A DNA stretch of 64,000 bases, taken from UBA8941 sp963780545. GTDB taxonomy: Archaea; Thermoproteota; Bathyarchaeia; TCS64. The translations under genes were made by a program, and so were the position numbers. Below are positions 46,162 to 53,481 of the stretch, piece after piece (the stretch's first letter is position 1; each line of letters begins with the position of its first letter). The notes under the pieces were generated by a model. It was not told where the DNA came from and made no database searches. It saw only the letters and a program-made list of their open reading frames with translations. The stretch spans positions 372,001-436,000 of the forward strand of contig CAWACK010000010.1 of assembly GCA_963780545.1 (NCBI GenBank), written 5' to 3'.

Positions 46162-46335
46162 ATGACAGTATATTTTGATAAAAGAGTGCCTGGCAGTGAA
46201 CCCAGAGAACGTCCCCGTGTAGCGACGAAGGTAACGTGTTCGGATTGTGGTAAGGTCTGTGAAGTGCCGTTTAAGCCTACAGCGGGTCGTCCAGTGTATT
46301 GTAGAGACTGTTTCTCGAAGCATAGGGCATCCTAG
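46162..46335 (+). CDS. Small zinc-ribbon protein
   Basis: 57 residues. After a basic N-terminus with PRERPRVATKV come two cysteine pairs, CSDCGKVCEVPFKP and VYCRDCF, ending KHRAS. This is the compact CxxC-x(n)-CxxC zinc ribbon found as a small stand-alone protein in some archaea, probably nucleic-acid binding. ATG 46162 follows GGTGA by 9 nt; a GTG at 46156 is an alternative. It is the only convincing intact gene between the peroxiredoxin and the recombinase, and it sits between two copies of a leader-like repeat. Confidence 0.8.
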   Translation: MTVYFDKRVPGSEPRERPRVATKVTCSDCGKVCEVPFKPTAGRPVYCRDCFSKHRAS

Positions 46336-46392
46336 TAACTAAAATATTCTAAACAAGTTAATGCGCGATTAACTTTCAATAGTTACACTCAG

Positions 46393-46459
46393 GTGGAAGT
46401 GAGGATAAGACTATTGAATGGCTTTGAGTTCGCGCTAAAGCGAATGAATAGATTTTAAG
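46393..46459 (+). repeat. Leader module repeat, copy B (orphan)
   Basis: Second copy of the module found before the zinc-ribbon gene. It is followed at once by its own inverted repeat, TATTACC (46462-46468) and GGTAATA (46492-46498), but then by a transposase fragment on the other strand instead of a gene. Confidence 0.55.
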
Positions 46460-46493
46460 CCTATTACCCCGATAATTATGAATTAATTTACGG

Positions 46494-46958
46494 TAATACT
46501 ATAAGGTAGCGCGCACGTAGCGTTTCTTCTTACCGTGTTTTCTCTCGATCCAGCCACCGGCTTTCTGAACCTTTATACCGGTGGAGTCGACGGCGATGGA
46601 GACGGGGTCGCTTGTCTCCTTGAGACCCCTATAGGGGTCGACGGGTAAGCTGAGGATGCGTATCCGGAGTAGTCTCCGGTTGGTAGGGCGGGTACGAAGG
46701 TGTGTAGGCTATGTGTGAAGCCTTCGAGCTGGCGGTAGGGCATCTGGTAGAGGTACCGGACGGCTGAGAGGAGCTGGATGTAGCTGGTGGTCATCCGGAA
46801 GGGCCGCCCGTTCTTACTTCGGTTTGCGGCCTTCAGCTCCTCTTTGTGGTGCTTGAGGAGGTCGATGTCGATGATGAGTTCTCCTCTCTTGATGAGTTTC
46901 TCGTCGATCTTCTGTCAGTCCATGGTGTTCTGATGGTTTTTTACTTCAACTAGTATTA
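46494..46958. mobile_element. Possible insertion-sequence remnant bounded by an 8-bp inverted repeat
   Basis: TAATACTA (46494-46501) and TAGTATTA (46951-46958) are perfect inverted copies that bracket the transposase fragment. No target-site duplication is visible outside, and the left arm overlaps the copy-B hairpin, so the ends are only a proposal. Confidence 0.35.
46499..46923 (-). pseudogene. IS5/IS4-like transposase, N-terminal remnant
   Basis: Minus-strand reading from ATG 46923 has a stop at codon 3, then KLIKRGELIIDIDLL, SKNGRPFRMTTSYIQLLSAV and PYRQLEGFTHSLHTF; after a frameshift near 46680 it continues with DPVSIAVDSTGIKVQ and GGWIERKHGKKKRYV and stops at 46499. SIAVDSTGIKV is the first-aspartate block of DDE transposases of this group. 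Everything after the first catalytic aspartate region is missing. Confidence 0.8.
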
Positions 46959-47132
46959 AGATCTAACGTTTACTTCACAAAGCAGGAATTCTCATTTACT
47001 TATTTTTTCTTTTTTATTTTGAAAAAGTTCTTTTATAGTGACGGCTTTAAATTTTAATTTTTCACAAGTTTCGCGCGCTATGTTGTTTAGAAATTTCTTT
47101 GGCATCAACAATCTCTTCAAACAAGCGCGCGC

Positions 47133-47349
47133 GAGCGGATCCTGGGGTTGTTCAGGAAGAGGTGGAGCATCGAGAGGCTGTTTGGTCGGGCGAAGGGGTG
47201 GCTGCTGCTGGATGGCCTCAGGGTCTGTGGGTTGACTCAGGTGGGGATCCACGTCTCGGAGTCTGATCTCGATGCTTGCGGTTGCCCTGTCGGCTGTTAG
47301 GTTGGGGTCTCCTGGTCTGGTTAGGTGTATCAAGGGCTTCGTTGAGTGA
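47133..47349 (+). pseudogene. IS5/IS4-like transposase, C-terminal remnant
   Basis: Plus-strand reading gives RKRWSIERLFGRAKGWLLLD then GLRVCGLTQVGIHVS, the glutamate-containing end block of DDE transposases (RW-x-ER-x-FGR). A frameshift near 47262 leads to LISMLAVALSAVRLG and a TGA at 47347-47349. It points the opposite way from the N-terminal remnant 200 bp to the left, so they come from two copies or from one rearranged element. It starts right at a CG tract (47125-47133). Confidence 0.75.
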
Positions 47350-47812
47350 CTGAGTCGTTCGCGGGCACGCGGATGCGTTAAGCGGAGCGTTAAAAGCGTT
47401 AAGCAGAGCGGTAAGCAGAGCGCTAAGCGGAGCAGGCGGAGCACCCGGAGCGGGTGTGCTCTGAATGGAACCCGCCCCTATAGCGGTCTTCCAGCCGGTG
47501 CGGGTGCTTCCGGTGTGCTTGGTGTGCTTGTGCTTCTAGCGCTTCGGTTGTATCGGTAGCGGTGCCTCGGTCGCGTCAGCGCGCGCGAAAGGTACGCGAA
47601 GCGTCGTACCGACCGTAGCGACCATTCCGTCTGGAACCATATATGTGCGTAGGGTGGCTACGAATAACATGAACGCTTCTGTCACTTCGAACGCATCACT
47701 TAACGCTCGCGCGTACAATGGTGGGTGGTTAATTGGTTTCGTATTGGTTTAAGGTTGAACCTGGCACACGTTTCTGCTTACATGGGACATTGTGTCGCTG
47801 TGAGATTCAGTT
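47350..47812. other. Repeat-rich stretch without a clear gene
   Basis: Between the transposase remnant and the recombinase. Holds the 12-bp tandem repeat (47378-47434), GGTGTGCTT/GTGCTT repeats around 47498-47535, CG tracts at 47579-47587 and 47708-47713, and a nested inverted repeat: CGGTC/GACCG (47568-47572, 47611-47615) around GGTACG/CGTACC (47591-47596, 47605-47610). A 60-codon minus-strand frame (47536-47718, MYARALSDAFEVTEAF onward) is possible but has no known relative and no ribosome-binding site that I can see. Confidence 0.5.
47378..47434 (+). repeat. Imperfect 12-bp tandem repeat
   Basis: Four 12-bp units of the form NTAAGCRGAGCR plus one shortened unit (TTAAAAGCG), followed by further degenerate GCGGAGC copies to about 47455. 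Confidence 0.7.
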
Positions 47813-48772
47813 TTAGTTTTTCTTCTTGATCACCATTATTCCTTGAGCCTTGAGGAGTGCGCTGTCCACATCCCTGCCAGAGAGATGAACGTAGACACTA
47901 GGCATCTCCGATCCTTGAACCCAACCTAAATGCTCCTTCATCTGAGCATCAGTGAGAATGTTGGCTAGCTCTGTAGCCCTCGTGTGCCTCAGAAGATGGC
48001 TGTACCCCCGCTTCCCGATGCCAATTTTGTTTGCTAGTCTTCTGATCATCGCCCTTGCGCTGTAGTACATCATTGGTTCATATCTGCCGACTGTCCCAAT
48101 GTTGACCCAGAGTGGAGCGTTCACATTGTCCCTCAAGGGATGGATACTTAACCACTGCGAGAGGGCAGGCACAGCAGCGATTATCCTCACTCTCCTCGGT
48201 CCCGTTTTTCCATTAACCCTCAACCTTGCCCCGTATTGGTCGAAGGCGACGTTCCTAATTCTAAGGTCAAGTATCTCTCCTATTCGGCATCCTGATTCGT
48301 AGTCAGATAGGATAAATGCCCGGTCTCTCGGGTTCTCGGTTGCATTCACCAGTCTCATGAGTTCGTCGTTTGTTAGGAGCGCCTCTGGTACAAGCCGTCC
48401 CTTCCTGAAGGACGTTCTTATCCACTTAACCTCAAGTGGATATTCTCCTTCTTCGCATCCTCTGAGCCACTGGTAGTATTTCTTGATGACGACCTTGTAG
48501 TCATGTTTGGTATGGTCAGTGTAATCAGCGGTGTTGATCTTACCCACTATTTCTTCTATGTCCTCCTTTATGTTCTCGCGGAGCAATTTGGGGGTGATTC
48601 TGGAAAGCACGATGAGATGGTTAATGAATCTTCTGATATCGGCTTTGTCAGGTTCTTTAATATCAGTCGATGACTCTAGACGCTTCAGAGCAATCGAATA
48701 ATATTTCTCACTCTGACTCGCATCAAGTTCTTTCTCGCGCAAGTTACTCTTAATGAAAATATCTTGAGGCAC
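47813..48772 (-). CDS. Tyrosine recombinase/integrase
   Basis: 319 residues. Core-binding helices in residues 1-115, catalytic domain from ~130 with R163 (ESGCRIGEIL), K189 (NGKTGPRRV), H259-x2-R262 (HLLRHTRAT), H281 (HLGW) and nucleophile Y294 (SVYVHLSG), so all active-site residues are present. It ends with a lysine-rich tail. The gene begins 14 bp from the encoded CCA of tRNA-Leu and reads away from it, the usual place of an integrase whose element entered a tRNA 3' end. No second copy of that 3' end was seen to the left, so the far attachment site is unknown. Confidence 0.9.
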   Translation of the reverse strand: MPQDIFIKSNLREKELDASQSEKYYSIALKRLESSTDIKEPDKADIRRFINHLIVLSRITPKLLRENIKEDIEEIVGKINTADYTDHTKHDYKVVIKKYYQWLRGCEEGEYPLEVKWIRTSFRKGRLVPEALLTNDELMRLVNATENPRDRAFILSDYESGCRIGEILDLRIRNVAFDQYGARLRVNGKTGPRRVRIIAAVPALSQWLSIHPLRDNVNAPLWVNIGTVGRYEPMMYYSARAMIRRLANKIGIGKRGYSHLLRHTRATELANILTDAQMKEHLGWVQGSEMPSVYVHLSGRDVDSALLKAQGIMVIKKKN

Positions 48773-48785
48773 CGAACTTGAAGTA

Positions 48786-48873
48786 TGGTGCGGAGGATGG
48801 GATTCGAACCCATGAACCCCTTCGGGATAGGAGCCTCAGTCCTACGCCTTTGGCCTAGCTGGGCGACCTCCGC
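48786..48873 (-). tRNA. tRNA-Leu (GAG)
   Basis: Type II tRNA of 88 nt including encoded CCA. Acceptor GCGGAGG/CCTCCGC, anticodon loop CTGAGGC giving GAG, long variable arm (CCCGAAGGGG region), T-loop GGGTTCGAATCCC. Its 3' end is next to the recombinase and is the likely attachment site. Confidence 0.95.
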
Positions 48874-48898
48874 CCAACACTGTTAGCCGGCACCGCCC

Positions 48899-48908
48899 AT
48901 TTATAGGT
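48899..48908 (-). promoter_or_regulatory. TATA box of tRNA-Leu
   Basis: CCTATAAATG on the minus strand, 26 nt before the mature 5' end. Confidence 0.65.
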
Positions 48909-48924
48909 TTGCCGACGCGCGGGA

Positions 48925-48999
48925 TGGGGCCTCTGCAGGGAGTCGAACCCTGGTCAAGGGATCCACAGTCCCGTATGCTACCGTTACACCACAGAGGCC
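48925..48999 (-). tRNA. tRNA-His (GTG)
   Basis: Acceptor GCCTCTG/CAGAGGC, anticodon loop CTGTGGA (GTG), T-arm CAGGGTTCGACTCCCTG, discriminator C and encoded CCA. The base before the 5' end is G, so the extra G-1 that histidyl-tRNA synthetase needs is encoded in the gene. Confidence 0.95.
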
Positions 49000-49026
49000 G
49001 CGCGGAAAAAGGGATAACGGGGATCG

Positions 49027-49034
49027 ATTAAAAG
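49027..49034 (-). promoter_or_regulatory. TATA box of tRNA-His
   Basis: CTTTTAAT on the minus strand, 28 nt before the G-1 position. Confidence 0.5.
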
Positions 49035-49164
49035 GGTTTCGTGCCCTCAGCGTTCAATATCGTGCTCGTGATTACTCGCCGAATGCTTTGTGCAAGATGG
49101 TTCTAATGGTTTCGCTTTCGACGCTGATTGTGTAAAATGTTGAAGGCCCGGAATAAAGTGAGTA

Positions 49165-49834
49165 TTAGAGGAGTCGATTATCTACAAGGTAGCTGGGTAT
49201 CTCCCTGATGCTGGGTAGAACGGCGTCGGGTTTCATAGCCTCGAGTTTCTCCCGCTTCTGAGTGCCTGTGAGAACGGCGACTGTGTGGGTCTTCGCGTTG
49301 TGGCCCTCTTCGATGCCTATTGCGGTGTCGTCTACCTTGACAACCTCGGCTGGGGTCGCGAACGTGGCAGTGTCGCATCGTTCTGAGGATCATGGCTGGA
49401 CTGGGCCGCTCCTCGTCGACGATCTCACTACATGTCCAGTAGTCGATGAGGTCTTCCTCCTGCCAGCGAAGGTGCTTGACAATATCGTGAGTAACTACGG
49501 CTGGGAAACCGCTTTCGACACCGACGGCGACACTATGGTTTCTGAGCCACCTGAATGCCTCTGAGGTACCTTGGATTTCCTTGACCCTGGTGACATTCAT
49601 GTTGAGCATCTCGACAAAGTCGGCGTAGATGGCTGGAGCCTTATCTCCGCCGAGTATGTTGATGACCTCACGCTTGTCGCGCCCCCTCATGTCGTTGAGA
49701 GTCTCCATCGGGACCTCAACGCCATAGCGCCTGAAGGCATCGTCGTAACTACGGAGCACCAGAGGAACACCATCTATGACGTCATCAACAGTGGTTCCTG
49801 CCATGTCAAAGACAGCTAAACGTATCTTGGTCAT
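49165..49834 (-). CDS. HAD hydrolase, phosphonoacetaldehyde hydrolase-like, frameshifted
   Basis: Starts MTKIRLAVFDMAGTTVDD (nucleophile DxAGT motif) and is family-like to LRTMR; then the frame is lost. One frame over, the text continues ATFATPAEVVKVDDTAIGIEEGHNAKTHTV-like to a TAA at 49165, with the D-D pair of HAD motif IV and PDAVLPSIREIP near the end. One extra base at about 49365-49378 explains it, and 670 nt is one over a multiple of three. Repaired length is 222 residues. It resembles phosphonatase-like hydrolases, but the Schiff-base lysine was not confirmed. Its ATG touches the nitroreductase stop. Confidence 0.78.
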
Positions 49835-50359
49835 TTAGCACCACTGGTCGACGGCGATTATTTCTCCGAGGGTCTTCCTCTTCCCCGGCTGAGTCCACGT
49901 GGGAGCCTTCGGGTAGCCGAGGGGTGTAACCGCTATGACGTTCCAATTCGGAGGGATGTCGAGGAGCTCCTTGATCGATTCGTTATCGAAGAGCCCTATC
50001 CAGCAGGTGCCTAGTCCCTCGGAGCGGGCGGCGAGGATGAGGTGTGTGAGGCCGATGGCTGAGTCGATTAGAAAGCTCATCTCACCCATGTAGCCGCCGC
50101 GATCATACTTGATGTCGCTGCCACAGGCGACGATCACGATGGGCGCCTCAGCAATCCAGGTTTGTCCGCCACTCAGAGTTGCGATCTTCTTCCTGAGATC
50201 TGGGTTCTTGACTAGGATGTACTTCCAAGGTTGTCTGTTGCTGCCCGAGGGTGCGATCCTCGCGGCTTCTAGTACCTTGTTGAGAACCTCTTCGGGTATC
50301 GGGTCGGGTTTATAGCTGCGGATGCTCCGCCTGGTGTTGACAACCTCGTAGAACTCCAT
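49835..50359 (-). CDS. Nitroreductase-family FMN oxidoreductase
   Basis: About 174 residues. MEFYEVVNTRRSIRSYKPDP, ARIAPSGSNRQPWKYI and GLGTCWIGLFDN are the FMN-binding blocks of the family. Substrates vary (quinones, nitro compounds, F420-like partners). The frame opens at 50377, but a TATA-like CCATTTAAAT at 50391-50400 puts the start at ATG 50359, the normal family N-terminus. Directly followed by the HAD gene. Confidence 0.88.
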   Translation of the reverse strand: MEFYEVVNTRRSIRSYKPDPIPEEVLNKVLEAARIAPSGSNRQPWKYILVKNPDLRKKIATLSGGQTWIAEAPIVIVACGSDIKYDRGGYMGEMSFLIDSAIGLTHLILAARSEGLGTCWIGLFDNESIKELLDIPPNWNVIAVTPLGYPKAPTWTQPGKRKTLGEIIAVDQWC

Positions 50360-50390
50360 TTGGGTCGAGTTTCTCATTAGATATTGCGGG

Positions 50391-50400
50391 ATTTAAATGG
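50391..50400 (-). promoter_or_regulatory. TATA box of the nitroreductase gene
   Basis: CCATTTAAAT on the minus strand, 32 nt before ATG 50359. Confidence 0.5.
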
Positions 50401-50628
50401 AATGAAGAAGCCGGCTCATGGAGCCTTTTAACGATTATTGAAGGGTTTTTCAGCTTTTTGTGTTGGTAGAGTGACTATTGATGTATTTTTCCGTTGTTTT
50501 TCGCACTTCTTCGATACCCCTTTTGCATATAATGATCATATTAGCGTCGTTTCGCGTTTCCTTCTACTAGAAGATTTTATTGAGATCTGGGGACTCTTCT
50601 TCTCCTCCCTAAACTTCGCCATGGCATC

Positions 50629-50635
50629 TTTTATC
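50629..50635 (+). promoter_or_regulatory. TATA box of the aldo/keto reductase-like gene
   Basis: TTTTATC, 31 nt before ATG 50667. Confidence 0.4.
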
Positions 50636-50666
50636 TAGCCGTGGCGTGCATCTGCTCCCGACTTGT

Positions 50667-51464
50667 ATGCAGACGGCTAATCTAGGCGGTTTGAGGGTGA
50701 GCAGGCTCAGCTTTGGAACGGAGCCGCTGGCAATTAAGAAGGGGCCGGACGACCAGCAGACCCAGGGGGATAAGACGCCGGTGCAGGGAGGCGAGGTCCT
50801 CGCAGAGGCGTCTAGGCTCGGTGTCTACATGTGGGACACCTCCGACGACTATGGAACCCATCCACATGTCAGGGAGGCGCTAAAGAGGGTGAAGAGAAGC
50901 AGCGTTATCGTCGCCGACAAGTCGAATGCGGCAACCTACGAGCAGGGCGTCAAAGCTGTCAACTTCGCTCTCAAGGACCTTGGTACGGAGTATATCGATA
51001 TCATGTTCCTCCACATAGTTCCCCCAAGGCCCATCCAGAGGAAGGACGCAAACGATAGACCCTACATTAGCCAGGACCTTAAAGGGAGAAGGGGGACCCT
51101 CGAGGCTTACATCGAGGCACGGGACTCTGGTAAGATCAAGAAGATAGCCCTCTCGACACACAGCACCGAGACCCTCCATCAGGTCCTCCACTACCCCGAA
51201 GTTGACGTGGTCTGCGCCCCATTGAACAAGGTGGGGACCTACGTTGACGACGGCACCCAACAGGAGAGACTAGATGCTTTGAAGGCGCTTCATGACTCGG
51301 GTAAGGGAGTATATGTCATAAAGATACTTGCCGCTGGAAGGTACAGGGACAACGCCGAAGACTGCATTAGGTACGTACTCGGCTACCGCGACTTCATTGA
51401 CGCCTGGAATATAGGGATGTATGATGTAGCCGATGTTAAAAGGAATCTCGTCTCTCTTCGCTGA
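50667..51464 (+). CDS. Aldo/keto reductase-superfamily protein
   Basis: 265 residues. ANLGGLRVSRLSFGTEPLA, WDTSDDYGTHPHVREAL (aspartate and tyrosine of the active site), IVADKSNAATYEQGVKAV (lysine), YIDIMFLHIVPP (histidine) and GKIKKIALSTH follow the superfamily order, but the C-terminal NADP-binding part is unusual and short. A dehydrogenase or dehydratase role is possible. TATA spacing supports ATG 50667 rather than the GTG at 50646. Confidence 0.8.
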   Translation: MQTANLGGLRVSRLSFGTEPLAIKKGPDDQQTQGDKTPVQGGEVLAEASRLGVYMWDTSDDYGTHPHVREALKRVKRSSVIVADKSNAATYEQGVKAVNFALKDLGTEYIDIMFLHIVPPRPIQRKDANDRPYISQDLKGRRGTLEAYIEARDSGKIKKIALSTHSTETLHQVLHYPEVDVVCAPLNKVGTYVDDGTQQERLDALKALHDSGKGVYVIKILAAGRYRDNAEDCIRYVLGYRDFIDAWNIGMYDVADVKRNLVSLR

Positions 51465-51536
51465 TGTTCTTGGGAATTAGCATTTTTACCCTCCACCTTT
51501 TAACTGGACCCGTTTTCCTCTTCTTTAGTCGGTAGT

Positions 51537-52733
51537 GTGGGTATGTCTTCGCTGAGCAAGTTCTTGGCCCTAGAGGGAAACATTCGGGTCTTGGCCATTC
51601 AGACCCTTATCTCCCAACTGGGCTTCGGCATGCTCGTTGTCGTCTGGCAGCCCTACATCCTCTCAACGGGTCTCACGGTGTTGGACCTAGGGGTCATTCA
51701 GAGCTTGATCAACTTAAGCACCGCAGTGGGTCTTTTTGTCTGGGGTCCACTCTCCGACCTATTCGGGAGGAAGTGGGTCATGCTCCTCGGACACGCGTCG
51801 AGGGTAGCCGCGGTCCTCGCGCTCTTGATCTCGCATAGCCCTCTCTTTCTCTACATCTTCGCCTTCTTTATCGGCTTCAGCACACTTTGGTACCAGACGA
51901 ACCCCGCTAGGACGGCTCTGCTGGCCGAGTCGGTGCCAAACGAAAAGAGGGCGACCGCTTACGGCACCCTTATGGCGATCAGCCAGGGGATGAACATGGT
52001 GATGGCTTCAGCGGGAGGCTATCTCGCCATCGTCACTGGATATTGGCCTATATTCGCTGTAACCATCGTCAGGGAGACGATTGGAATAGCGATAATGGCT
52101 CTATTTGTCAAGGAGACGCACCACGTTGGCGGCGCGAACAGTCGGGAGGTGGGCTCCCGGATAATCGCCAATCTAAAGCCAGAGAAGGAGATGATGCCCA
52201 TCTACATCCTCATGGTTGTGATGGGCATCGGCTACGGAGTCGGATATTCACTCTTCTACGGCGCTCTCACAGACACCTACAAGTTCACCACGATAGAGCT
52301 GGGCCTAATGACGACGATGTCAAGTCTAGCGTGGGCTCTTGGATCTATACCGAGTGGAAAGCTGTCTGAGAGATTTGGATCTCGAGTAATGGTCCTCGCC
52401 TCGACTGCATCTGCCTTAATCACCGTCGTCGGTTTCATCCTATTCAGGAGCTTCTTAGGCTTCCTAATCTTCAGTATCTTCAATGGGCTCGACCCCTGCT
52501 TCTGGGTGCCCAACTGGACGAGCCTAATAGCCGAGAGGACCCCCGTCACAGTCCGAGCCTCCATCTTCGGCAAACTAGACGCGTATAACAGGTTTGCCAG
52601 CATACCCGCCCCATACATCGGCGGGCTGATCTACATGGGGTATGGCTTCACGGCACCGTTGTTAGTTCACCTGTTCTGTCTTCTCATCTGGGGGTCAATG
52701 CTGGTCAGGGCTACGGCGAAGCCGACTACTTGA
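51537..52733 (+). CDS. Major facilitator superfamily transporter
   Basis: 398 residues with about twelve membrane helices. The loop between helices 2 and 3 is GPLSDLFGRKWVMLLG, the classical MFS motif A, and the second half repeats it as SGKLSERFGSRVMVL. LWYQTNPARTALLAESVP lies after helix 4. A proton-driven exporter or importer of unknown substrate. GTG 51537 or ATG 51543 may be the start; TTTTAA at 51498-51503 is a likely TATA box. Confidence 0.88.
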   Translation: MGMSSLSKFLALEGNIRVLAIQTLISQLGFGMLVVVWQPYILSTGLTVLDLGVIQSLINLSTAVGLFVWGPLSDLFGRKWVMLLGHASRVAAVLALLISHSPLFLYIFAFFIGFSTLWYQTNPARTALLAESVPNEKRATAYGTLMAISQGMNMVMASAGGYLAIVTGYWPIFAVTIVRETIGIAIMALFVKETHHVGGANSREVGSRIIANLKPEKEMMPIYILMVVMGIGYGVGYSLFYGALTDTYKFTTIELGLMTTMSSLAWALGSIPSGKLSERFGSRVMVLASTASALITVVGFILFRSFLGFLIFSIFNGLDPCFWVPNWTSLIAERTPVTVRASIFGKLDAYNRFASIPAPYIGGLIYMGYGFTAPLLVHLFCLLIWGSMLVRATAKPTT

Positions 52734-52813
52734 TATAACCAACTCAGAAGGTCCTCCTGGATCGACTGGATTACCCTTCAATGAATAAAGTGACCATAAT
52801 AGGAGGCTCAAGG

Positions 52814-52822
52814 TTTATTTTA
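52814..52822 (+). promoter_or_regulatory. TATA box of sod
   Basis: TTTATTTTA, 40 nt before the ATG at 52862. Confidence 0.4.
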
Positions 52823-52861
52823 GCCGGATAAGAACGATCAGGTGTTTCTGGAGTTGATAAT

Positions 52862-53467
52862 ATGAAAGAATATGTTCTACCAAAGCTTCCGTACGCCTAT
52901 GAGGCACTCGAGCCCGTAATCGATACTCAGACGGTTACCCTCCACCATGACAAGCACCACAACGGCTACGTCGCAGGGTTCAACGGGACCCTGAAGAAGA
53001 TAGTCGAGGCCCGGGAGAAGGGTGACTATGCGGCGATCAAGGCGTTGGATAAGGACCTCGCCTTCCATGGCAGTGGCGTTGTACTTCACAACCTCTACTG
53101 GGAGAACCTCTGCCCCAAAGCGCAGAACAAAGAGCCCACCTCCGGCGCTTTCCTAGATCAGGTGAAGTCTGACTTCGGTGGTCTCGACAAGCTAAAGGCT
53201 GAGATGGGGGCTGCAGCGAAAGCCGTAGAGGGAAGCGGCTGGGCAGTCCTCGCGTGGGAACCCGCCTCAGGGCAGCTTCTCGTCCTTCAAGTAGAGAACC
53301 ACCAGAAACTCACAATCTGGGGCGTCGTTCCGCTCCTCGTCATCGATGTCTGGGAGCACGCCTACTACCTCAAGTACCAGAACAACCGCGCCGCCTACGT
53401 AGACGCCATCTGGGGCATCGTCGACTGGGCGATGGTGGAGAAGCGATACAAGGCAGCGAAGAAATAG
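52862..53467 (+). CDS. sod: Superoxide dismutase (Fe/Mn family)
   Basis: 201 residues. PKLPYAYEALEPVID, metal histidines in LHHDKHHNGYV and VVLHNLYWENL, and DVWEHAYYLKY with the last aspartate and histidine. It disproportionates superoxide. Metal choice cannot be read from the sequence here. It stands with a peroxiredoxin and nitroreductase in the wider region, which suggests exposure to oxidants. Convergent with the 2-hydroxyacid dehydrogenase; a T6 run (53478-53483) separates them. Confidence 0.93.
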   Translation: MKEYVLPKLPYAYEALEPVIDTQTVTLHHDKHHNGYVAGFNGTLKKIVEAREKGDYAAIKALDKDLAFHGSGVVLHNLYWENLCPKAQNKEPTSGAFLDQVKSDFGGLDKLKAEMGAAAKAVEGSGWAVLAWEPASGQLLVLQVENHQKLTIWGVVPLLVIDVWEHAYYLKYQNNRAAYVDAIWGIVDWAMVEKRYKAAKK

Positions 53468-53481
53468 CCCCCCATTCTTTT

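Noticed and set aside
46992..47444. 150-codon minus-strand frame with a leucine-rich start
   Set aside because: Its leucine-rich part is just the reverse reading of the 12-bp tandem repeat, and the middle lies opposite a recognisable transposase remnant.
44547..48786. Left attachment site of the integrated element
   Set aside because: I looked for copies of the tRNA-Leu T-arm and 3' end (GGATTCGAACC and its neighbours) to the left and found none long enough to report.
49362..49564. Plus-strand frame through the HAD gene region
   Set aside because: It lies opposite a well-supported HAD hydrolase and only stays open because of that gene's composition.
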